13,021 bases of DNA from Candidatus Aminicenantes bacterium UBA2199 (GTDB lineage Bacteria; Acidobacteriota; Aminicenantia; UBA2199): NCBI GenBank assembly GCA_002327965.1, contig DCVB01000126.1:1-13021 (forward strand). Direction: 5' to 3'. The notes under the pieces are model-generated. The model was not told the DNA's origin. It made no database searches and saw only the letters and a program-made list of their open reading frames with translations. Both the position numbers and the translations under genes were made by a program. Below, piece by piece: positions 6,807 through 13,021 of the stretch (position 1 is its first letter; the number at the start of each line of letters is the position of its first letter).

Positions 6807-8148
6807 TCTTGGCCAGCAGATTGACCCGCGATATGCCCAGGATCTTCGCCGCCTGGCTTTTGTTGCCCCCGGTGGAGGCCAGGACCCTGGCGATCTGCTC
6901 TTTTTCCATCTCGCTCAGCGACAACAGGGGCTGGCCGGAGGGCGTTGTTTCCTGGACCGAGGAATTCTCCAGGAAATAGTGGGGCAGCGATTTCTTGTGC
7001 AGTTCCGTTCCCGACTCGATGATGACGGCGCTGTTGATGATGTTCATCAGCTCGCGGATGTTTCCCGGGTACTCGTAGCGGTTCAACAGGCGCATGGCGG
7101 CGTCCGAGATTTTCTGGATGTTCTTCTGGTTCTGTTCGTTGTAGCGGGCCAGGAAATGCTGGCATAGCAGCGGGATATCCCCTCTGCGCTCGCGCAACGG
7201 CGGGAGATAGACGGAGCTCATGTTCAGGCGGTAGAAAAGGTCCTTGCGGAAATTCCCCTTTTTCATCTCGCTCAGCAGGTCCTTGTTGGTGGCGGCGATG
7301 ATGCGCACGTCCACTTTCTGGTTCTTGGTCGATCCCAGCCGGAAAAATTCCCCTTCCTGCAGAACGCGCAGCAGTTTCACCTGGATGGGCAGCGCCAGCT
7401 CGCCGATCTCGTCAAGGAACAGCGTCCCCTTGTCCGCCGCTTCCAGAAATCCCTTTTTTTCGGTGCTGGCGCCGGTGAACGCCCCCTTGTCGTGGCCGAA
7501 GAATTCCGAGGAGAAGAGCTCGTTGGCGAAGGTTCCGGCGTTGACCGCCACGAAATTCTCGTCACGGCGGCGGCTGATGCGGTGGATGGCCTTGGCGATC
7601 AGTTCCTTGCCGGTGCCGCTCTCGCCCCAGATCAGGATGCTGTTGTCGGGCGGGGCCATTTTTTCGACCATCTGGAACATGGCGATCATGTCGGCATTCT
7701 GGGTAATGATATCCTGGAACGCCTCCTTGAACTGCAACTGCTCCCGGGAAGAGATGGCCTCCGCCGCGGTCGCCCCGCGGGCTTTGCGGTTTTCCAGGAC
7801 CGTGGTGATGACCTTGAGAAGCTGGTCATTGTCCACCGGTTTGGTCAGATAGTCGAAGGCGCCCAGCTTCATGGCGGAGACGGCCAGTTCGACGTCTTCC
7901 ACGCCGGTGAGGACGATGGTCTCGATGTCGATGCTTTTTTCCTTGATGAACTTCAGGATATCCAGGCCGCTCACATCCGGCATGTCCATGTCCAAAAGCA
8001 GCAGGTCGTAGTTGTGGGTCCGCAATTCATGAAAGGACTTCGAGCTGTTGACCAGGGTGGCGATCTCATAGGTGCCGGTCTGCAGCAGCATGATGTTCAG
8101 ATAATTCAGGACCGCCTGATCGTCGTCGATGGCCAGGATTTTTTTCAT
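6781..8148 (-). CDS. Sigma-54-dependent response regulator (NtrC family)
   Basis: This 455-residue cytoplasmic activator has the full NtrC layout. The receiver domain (about 1-120) has acidic residues at 8-10, the phosphoacceptor Asp53 in DMDMP, Thr81 and Lys103. The AAA+ domain (about 148-385) shows Walker A GESGTGK (175-181), the sigma-54 contact loop GAFTGA (222-227), Walker B GTLFLDE (241-247) and arginine-finger region FRKDLFYR (300-307). The Fis-type helix-turn-helix is at about 417-452, with NKSQAAKILGISRVNL. Nothing is missing, so it should activate sigma-54 promoters when phosphorylated. The ATG at 8148 has an AAAGGAA site upstream (8160-8154). It overlaps the end of the histidine kinase gene by four bases (ATGA), so the kinase is its obvious partner and translation is probably coupled. 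I saw no -24/-12 promoter in the window, so its targets are unknown. Confidence 0.95.
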   Translation of the reverse strand: MKKILAIDDDQAVLNYLNIMLLQTGTYEIATLVNSSKSFHELRTHNYDLLLLDMDMPDVSGLDILKFIKEKSIDIETIVLTGVEDVELAVSAMKLGAFDYLTKPVDNDQLLKVITTVLENRKARGATAAEAISSREQLQFKEAFQDIITQNADMIAMFQMVEKMAPPDNSILIWGESGTGKELIAKAIHRISRRRDENFVAVNAGTFANELFSSEFFGHDKGAFTGASTEKKGFLEAADKGTLFLDEIGELALPIQVKLLRVLQEGEFFRLGSTKNQKVDVRIIAATNKDLLSEMKKGNFRKDLFYRLNMSSVYLPPLRERRGDIPLLCQHFLARYNEQNQKNIQKISDAAMRLLNRYEYPGNIRELMNIINSAVIIESGTELHKKSLPHYFLENSSVQETTPSGQPLLSLSEMEKEQIARVLASTGGNKSQAAKILGISRVNLLAKIKKYQIPT

Positions 8149-10244
8149 GATGGTTCCTTTGCCGTCACCGGAAGGTGAATGGAGAAGGTCGTGCCGGCGC
8201 CGGGTCTGCTTTCGACGTCGATCCGCCCCTTGTGCTCCTTGATGATGCCGTAGGCGATGGAGAGGCCGAGACCGGTTCCGCCCTGGTTGCGCTTGGTGGT
8301 GAAAAAGGGGTCGAATATCTGCTTCAACGTCTTCTCGTCGATCCCCTTGCCGTCATCGCTGATGCTGAGCAGGTTTTCGCCTTCCTCTTCCAGGAACGCG
8401 GTGCGGATGGCGATGGCCCCCATTTTTTTGTCGATCGCCTGCGAGGCGTTGATCAGAATGTTGACCACCACCTGCTCCAAACGCTGAAAGTTGCCCTTGA
8501 TTTTGGGGATGTCCGCTTGCAGGTCCAGTTTGACCTTCGCCTTGCGGCCGATCTGATTGGCCACCAGCCGCAGGCAGCTTTGGATGATCGCGTTGATGTC
8601 CACCTCGTCGTTCAGCACCCCGTCGTCTCGCTTGGCGAACTTGCGCAACCCGTCAACGATGGTTTTGATGCGGTTGGCGCCCTGCGCCATGTCTTCCAGG
8701 AGGATCAGTATGTTGCCGCGGAAGACGTCGTAGTTCAAGCGGGCGATCTGCAGGTTTTTCTCGTTTCCGGCATGCTCGTCCAGGATGGGCAGGATGTCGC
8801 GCATCGCCTCCTGAATGATCGATACGTTGCCGCGGATGAAGGTGTTGGGATTGTTGATCTCGTGGGCGATCCCCGAGACCAGTTGGCCCAGCGAAGCCAG
8901 CTTGTCGGTCTGCATCAGCTGCATTTCCATGTTCTTCTGCTGCGTGATCAGGCGTGAGAACTCCAGTACGCCCTCGACCTCCCCCTGCTCATCGAAGATC
9001 GGATAGGCTTGAAGCAAATAATAATCATCGCCGTATTTTTCTTCCGTGGTGACAGGCTTTTTCTGCCGGAAGACCATCGCCCCCGGGCAGGTTTCACAGG
9101 TTTGCTCCAGGTGGAATATCTTGGCGAAGCACTTGCCGCCTTCGGCCCCCTCCTTGCGGTTGGCCATCTTGATGTTGAACTCGCGGTCGATCATGACCAC
9201 CTGGTCGGTAATGGCGTCGAAAAGGGTCTGCAGCTTGCTCTTGCTTTCTTTCAGCTTTTCGGTCAGCGAGACGAGCTCGATATTCTTTTTGACCAACAGG
9301 TTCTTCTGGTTTTCCAGGTCGGCGGTCCTTTTCTGGATCGTTTTTTCCAGGTTCTCGTTCTGCTCGATCAGCTTATGCTCCAGCTCCTTGCGCAGGCGGA
9401 TATCCTTGTAAACTTCCTCGATGCAGCGCCGGCCGTCGAAATCCACATATATGAAGGAGCCGATGACCGGGCATTGATTGCCCCGCGAGTCGATCAGGCT
9501 CATTTCCATGCCTTCGAAAAATCCCTTTTCCTTCAATTTCTTGAAGATGTAGGGGCGGATGCGGGGAATGTTGACGTACAACTTGTCCTTGACGAAATTC
9601 AGCTTGACCGAACCGTCCTCGGGGTAATGGAGCATGCGGTAAAAAGCGCGGTTGGCCTTGAGGATGTCGCCGTTCAGCTCGGAGATGACGATGCCGTCCG
9701 GGGCGTTTTCGAAAAGGTCCTCAAAGCGCTTGGTGGACTTTTCCAGTTCGCGGGTCTTGGCCTTGACCAAATCCTTCAGGTTGCCGACGTATTTCTTCAG
9801 TTCCAGCTGCAGTTCCTGCTTTTCGACGGCTTTGGAGATCATGCGGCCGATCTCCTTGATCAGTTTTTTTTCTTCCTCGAGGAATCGGCATTTCTTCCCG
9901 TAGCTGATCTTGACGATGCCGCGGCTTCGGCCGTTGACCACGATGTCGGCCTGCAGAACCGACTGGGCCCTGACGCATGAGACGGCCCCGGCGGGATACT
10001 GGGCCCCGTCCAGAATGATAACAGCACAGGCCATCTCGGGGTATTGGAACCCTTTGGCCAGGCTGGCGGCCGAGCTCTCCAGGATCTGCGCCAGGTTTTT
10101 CCCCGACTCGATCCGCGAACTGACGATATAAAGGCATTCCAGTTCCTTGATGCGCTCTTTGAGGTCGAGCTCCAGCTTGTGGGCGCACTCGATGCACTCT
10201 TTGCGCTGAATCGTCTGTTTCACCTTGAATGCCCTCTGCTTCAA
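8145..10244 (-). CDS. Soluble multi-sensor histidine kinase (GAF-like, two PAS, HisKA, HATPase)
   Basis: At 699 residues from TTG 10244 it has no membrane helix, so it should sense in the cytoplasm. In order: a Cys-x2-Cys pair (17, 20) and coiled coil; a GAF-like region (about 35-145); coiled coil; a PAS domain (about 172-285); a long coiled coil (about 285-340); a second PAS (about 337-435) with Cys372, Cys383 and Cys386; HisKA with phosphorylated His461 in SGIAHEINNP; and the ATPase domain with N-box (VVVNILINAS, 592-601), G1 SDDGKGID (629-636), F-box DPFFTTK and G2 GGTGLGL (655-661). All catalytic motifs are intact. The start is uncertain: TTG 10244 lies only seven bases after a TATAAT, while GTG 10223 has AGAGGG eight bases upstream and may be the real start. 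It lies directly downstream of the oxidoreductase and overlaps the response regulator by ATGA. The cysteines suggest redox or metal sensing (inference). Confidence 0.93.
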   Translation of the reverse strand: MKQRAFKVKQTIQRKECIECAHKLELDLKERIKELECLYIVSSRIESGKNLAQILESSAASLAKGFQYPEMACAVIILDGAQYPAGAVSCVRAQSVLQADIVVNGRSRGIVKISYGKKCRFLEEEKKLIKEIGRMISKAVEKQELQLELKKYVGNLKDLVKAKTRELEKSTKRFEDLFENAPDGIVISELNGDILKANRAFYRMLHYPEDGSVKLNFVKDKLYVNIPRIRPYIFKKLKEKGFFEGMEMSLIDSRGNQCPVIGSFIYVDFDGRRCIEEVYKDIRLRKELEHKLIEQNENLEKTIQKRTADLENQKNLLVKKNIELVSLTEKLKESKSKLQTLFDAITDQVVMIDREFNIKMANRKEGAEGGKCFAKIFHLEQTCETCPGAMVFRQKKPVTTEEKYGDDYYLLQAYPIFDEQGEVEGVLEFSRLITQQKNMEMQLMQTDKLASLGQLVSGIAHEINNPNTFIRGNVSIIQEAMRDILPILDEHAGNEKNLQIARLNYDVFRGNILILLEDMAQGANRIKTIVDGLRKFAKRDDGVLNDEVDINAIIQSCLRLVANQIGRKAKVKLDLQADIPKIKGNFQRLEQVVVNILINASQAIDKKMGAIAIRTAFLEEEGENLLSISDDGKGIDEKTLKQIFDPFFTTKRNQGGTGLGLSIAYGIIKEHKGRIDVESRPGAGTTFSIHLPVTAKEPS

Positions 10245-10251
10245 CGGAAGT

Positions 10252-10260
10252 ATTATAGCA
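10252..10260 (-). promoter_or_regulatory. Extended -10 promoter element before the histidine kinase
   Basis: On the minus strand TGC (10260-10258) directly precedes a perfect TATAAT (10257-10252), an extended -10 element. No good -35 is seen. It includes the stop codon of the oxidoreductase gene (TAA, 10255-10253). Transcription would begin near 10245, leaving about 22 bases before GTG 10223, which has its own AGAGGG site at 10237-10232. It could give the kinase and regulator expression independent of the oxidoreductase. Confidence 0.5.
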
Positions 10261-13021
10261 CCAATTGATTCCTGATTCTGGTCTGCAGGTAGTTTTCAGT
10301 GGACAACAGCGGTTGCTTTTCCAGGTTGCAGGTAGCGGGGTCGAGGAGGATGGAAAGGAATTTTGCCTTGCCGTTCTCCGTGGCGAACGCCTCATGGAAC
10401 AGGTCACGGCCCCAGAATTCTCCCGAAGCAAGGCCGGCGTAATAGGGATTGGCCCGGCCGATCTCGGCAAAGATCTCGGCTGCGGTGGCGGGTGTCAGTG
10501 TCATGCCCAGCTTTTCCGCCAGCAGGCCGATCAGCTCCAGGTTGGTCTTCCCGGATGCCGGAGGCACCAGGGCGCTGCTGCGCTGTACGCGGCGGTCGCA
10601 GGCGGTGAACGTGCCGGTGCTCTCCAGGGGGGTCGACATGGGCAGGACCACGTCCGCCTCGGCGGCGGTCGCGGTCATGAAAAAGTCGACGACCAGCTTG
10701 AATTGCACCTTGGCCAACAGGCGGCCAGCCGCGGCGGCGGCCAGCGGGTCTTCACCGAATATCAGCACGGCCTTGACGTCACCCTTTTTCAGCCGGGACT
10801 GCAGGTCAACGGGCTTGAAGATCTGCTGCAGGGGGACGCCCCACATGGCCTGCAGGCGGCCGATCCCCTTGCTGCCGGAGCGGATGAGGCCGGGCAGGTA
10901 GCGGCTGTCGGCCCCCATGTCGAGAAGCCCCTGCGAATTGGCATAGTCGCGGACGAGGATCAACCCGTTGCCCGGCTGCCCGGTCTTGCCCCTGAGCAGC
11001 AGCAGGTTTCCCAGCGCCTTCACGTCATCGCGGGATTTCTCCAAAAACTGGTCCATGCCGTAGACGACCACCACATTGGCCGCCTGGGCCAGCCAATCAA
11101 CGGCGCGATTGAACTTTTCCTCCTGGATGCCGGTGCGGGCGCTCGCCTGCGCGGCATCGATGGCGGCGATATCGGATTGGAATGTCGCGAAATTCTCCGT
11201 GCGTGCGTCCACGAAAGCCCGGTCGATCTTGCCCCTCTGGATAAGGGCGTTGGCCAGGCCCGCGACCAGGGCGGTTTGGGTGCCGCGTTTGGGGTCGAGC
11301 CAAAGATCGGCGATGCGGCTCAGGGGATTCTCCGAAGAGTTCACCGCGATAAGACGCGCCCCCTTTTTCATCGCTTCCTTGATCTTGAGCTCGGCGATCA
11401 GGTGGTTCTCGGTCAGCTCGGCATTGACGACCATGATGATGTCGGCATGCTGGAACTCATCCATGGTCGTGGTGGAAGCGGTGAGGCCATGCATGTCGTC
11501 CAGAGCGTCGAGATCGCGGCTCATGAGCAGGTTGCTGAAGCTGCCGATCATGTTGCTCTGGAACCCGGTGCGCACCCATTTTTGCAGCAGGTACAGCTCC
11601 TCATTGGCCAGCCTGGGTGAAGCGAAAACCGCCACCGCTTCGGGTCCGTGCTTTTTGACCAGGGCCTGGACCCTCGCGGCGGCGAGGTCAAGCGCCTCCT
11701 GCCATGAAGTTTTCTGCAGTCCCGCCTTGCCGCGGACCAGCGGCGCGCGCAGCCGCTGGTCGTCCAGCATGTAGCGGTAGCCGAAGCGGCCCTTGTGGCA
11801 CAGATAGCCCTTGTTGTGCGCGGCGTCGGCCGTTCCCAGCGCCACATAGGCGTCGGGGCCGAAGACCTTGTATTGCAATTTGCAGCCGAGGGAACAGAAA
11901 TGGCATATGGCGTCGGATTTTTCACCGGCCCAGGGACCGGGTTTGGCCAAGGGCAGCTTCTCGGCGATGGCGCCGGTGGGGCAGGCGGCGATGCAATTGC
12001 CGCAGGATATGCAGTTGGTCTCCAGCAATTTATTTTCCATGGATGGCCGCACCACCGAGCGAAAGCCGCGGTAGACGAATCCCAGGGCCGAGACCCGCAG
12101 TATTTCCGAGCAGGTGCGCACGCAGCGGCCGCAGGCGATGCATTTGTTGGGGTCAAGGGTGATGAACGGGTGCGCTTTGTCCACCTTGTACTTTCTTACT
12201 TCGCCCACGAATTTTTCGATGTCCACCCCGAAATCCACGGCGTGCTTGCGCAGGGCGCAGTCGAAATAGGCCGAGCAGCCGCATTCCAGGCAGCGCCCGC
12301 TCTCTTGGTGCGCCTGGTCGCCGCTGAAGCCGAGTTCGACCTCGTCGAATGTTCTCGCCCGCTCGGCCGCGGGAAGTTCCGGCATTTTTTCCTTCGTGAT
12401 CTTGGGAAAATCGGCGAAATCGCTGTCGGGAATGTCCCCGAAAGCCTCCTTGCGGCTGATGAATTCCTCCGCCTTGCCGGCGGCCTTGCCCGTGCGCACG
12501 TAATGGTCGATGGCGTTGGCCGCGATCTTGCCGTGGGCAATGGCGTCGATGGCCACGGCCGGGCCGGTGGCCATGTCGCCGCCGGTGAAAACGCCGGGAA
12601 GGGAGGTCTCGAAGGTCTTTTCATTGAATACCAGCGTGTTATAGCGCGTCGACTGCAGTTGCGGGTCCTTTTGCAGGCCGCAGAGGTCGACGTCCTGGCC
12701 AATGGCCGATATGGCGAAATCACAGGGGATAAGATATTCCGAGCCGGCCAGTGGCACCGGGCTGCGGCGGCCGCTGGCATCGGGCTCGCCCAATTCCATG
12801 CGGATGCAGGTCATGCCCTGCAGGCGGCCGTTTTTGCGCACCAGTTCGGTGGGGGCGGCGAGTTCGACCAGTTCCACTCCCTCCTCAAGGGCCGCCTCGA
12901 TCTCCATCGGATGGGCGGGCATCTCCTTGCGCGTGCGCCGGTACAGGAGAGTCACTTTTCCGGCGCCCAGGCGCTTGGCCGTTCGCGCGGCATCGATGGC
13001 CGTGTTGCCGCCGCCGACCAC
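10253..13021 (-). CDS. Multidomain NADPH/FAD, Fe-S and molybdopterin-fold oxidoreductase subunit, Stn/FDH-like (partial, 5' end beyond right edge)
   Basis: The visible 922 residues (numbered from the edge) begin inside a GltD/NfnB-like domain: the GGGNTAID dinucleotide loop (3-10), YRRTRKEMP (27-35) for NADPH, and PGVFTGGDMATG (142-153) closing the FAD site. Next come CLECGC-x5-C (244-255), two ferredoxin clusters (C294, C297, C300, C304 and C337, C340, C343, C347), and a CxxCxxxC-x27-C cluster (373, 376, 380, 408) that opens a molybdopterin-oxidoreductase fold running to the C-terminus. That part aligns by eye with formate dehydrogenase alpha (LYLLQKWVR; TGQPGNG...DMGADSRYLPG; EADVVLP...GTFTACDRRVQ). 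However, no Cys or Sec occurs between 409 and 807, so the catalytic residue of formate dehydrogenase is missing. Known relatives include StnC of the Stn transhydrogenase. It would move electrons between NADPH and an Fe-S chain or partner subunits. A histidine kinase gene follows within 8-29 bases. Confidence 0.85.
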   Translation of the reverse strand: MVGGGNTAIDAARTAKRLGAGKVTLLYRRTRKEMPAHPMEIEAALEEGVELVELAAPTELVRKNGRLQGMTCIRMELGEPDASGRRSPVPLAGSEYLIPCDFAISAIGQDVDLCGLQKDPQLQSTRYNTLVFNEKTFETSLPGVFTGGDMATGPAVAIDAIAHGKIAANAIDHYVRTGKAAGKAEEFISRKEAFGDIPDSDFADFPKITKEKMPELPAAERARTFDEVELGFSGDQAHQESGRCLECGCSAYFDCALRKHAVDFGVDIEKFVGEVRKYKVDKAHPFITLDPNKCIACGRCVRTCSEILRVSALGFVYRGFRSVVRPSMENKLLETNCISCGNCIAACPTGAIAEKLPLAKPGPWAGEKSDAICHFCSLGCKLQYKVFGPDAYVALGTADAAHNKGYLCHKGRFGYRYMLDDQRLRAPLVRGKAGLQKTSWQEALDLAAARVQALVKKHGPEAVAVFASPRLANEELYLLQKWVRTGFQSNMIGSFSNLLMSRDLDALDDMHGLTASTTTMDEFQHADIIMVVNAELTENHLIAELKIKEAMKKGARLIAVNSSENPLSRIADLWLDPKRGTQTALVAGLANALIQRGKIDRAFVDARTENFATFQSDIAAIDAAQASARTGIQEEKFNRAVDWLAQAANVVVVYGMDQFLEKSRDDVKALGNLLLLRGKTGQPGNGLILVRDYANSQGLLDMGADSRYLPGLIRSGSKGIGRLQAMWGVPLQQIFKPVDLQSRLKKGDVKAVLIFGEDPLAAAAAGRLLAKVQFKLVVDFFMTATAAEADVVLPMSTPLESTGTFTACDRRVQRSSALVPPASGKTNLELIGLLAEKLGMTLTPATAAEIFAEIGRANPYYAGLASGEFWGRDLFHEAFATENGKAKFLSILLDPATCNLEKQPLLSTENYLQTRIRNQLVL

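Noticed and set aside
9009..9980. 323-codon open frame on the plus strand
   Set aside because: It is antisense to the histidine kinase. Its Leu, Phe and Asp-rich composition mirrors the Lys, Glu and Gln-rich coiled coils of the kinase.
10265..11620. 451-codon open frame on the plus strand
   Set aside because: It is antisense to the molybdopterin-fold domain, which aligns with known families throughout. The reverse product has no domain.
1..13021. CRISPR array, tRNA or rRNA gene, insertion sequence, or toxin-antitoxin pair
   Set aside because: Reading through found no regularly spaced repeats, no terminal inverted repeats with a transposase, and no RNA gene signature. The space is almost fully coding.

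Overview
The window carries ten protein-coding genes, two of them cut by the window edges, packed with short gaps (no gene-free stretch exceeds about 130 bases). The DNA is GC-rich. Gene starts are mixed: some have clear Shine-Dalgarno sequences (clpB, the chalcone-isomerase-like gene, manC, the cupin, the response regulator) and some have none (the S66 peptidase, the amidohydrolase, the glycosyltransferase). Several promoters read as standard sigma-70 type. The gene content (a large FAD/Fe-S/molybdopterin-fold oxidoreductase, a sigma-54 two-component system, GDP-mannose and glycosyltransferase genes) suggests a free-living, probably anaerobic Gram-negative-type bacterium. An uncultivated lineage such as Aminicenantota, or a deltaproteobacterium-like group, would fit, but this is inference; no rRNA or marker gene fixes it.

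Layout. Bases 1-531 (minus) hold the N-terminal domain of the disaggregase ClpB. Divergent from it, 664-2172 (plus) hold a secreted chalcone-isomerase-like protein and an unrecognised polytopic membrane protein. A mannose-1-phosphate guanylyltransferase (2185-3237, minus) follows, convergent with the membrane protein and divergent from a small cupin (3346-3708, plus). Then come a plus-strand S66 LD-carboxypeptidase-like peptidase (3804-4754) and an N-formylglutamate-amidohydrolase-family protein (4765-5532), a probable two-gene operon. A family-4-type glycosyltransferase (5583-6806) with its own promoter comes next and ends tail-to-tail, overlapping the next gene by 26 bases.

The right half is one minus-strand block read from right to left: a multidomain oxidoreductase (from beyond the right edge to 10253), a soluble sensor histidine kinase (8145-10244) and a sigma-54-dependent response regulator (6781-8148). 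The kinase starts within about 30 bases of the oxidoreductase stop, and kinase and regulator overlap by ATGA, so the three may be co-transcribed.

The most interesting object is the oxidoreductase. It fuses a GltD/NfnB-like NADPH/FAD domain to a formate-dehydrogenase/NuoG-like iron-sulfur and molybdopterin-fold domain. That domain keeps four cysteine clusters but has no cysteine or selenocysteine where formate dehydrogenases have their catalytic residue. This resembles the architecture described for StnC of Stn-type electron-bifurcating transhydrogenases, so it may be an electron-transfer subunit and not a formate dehydrogenase.
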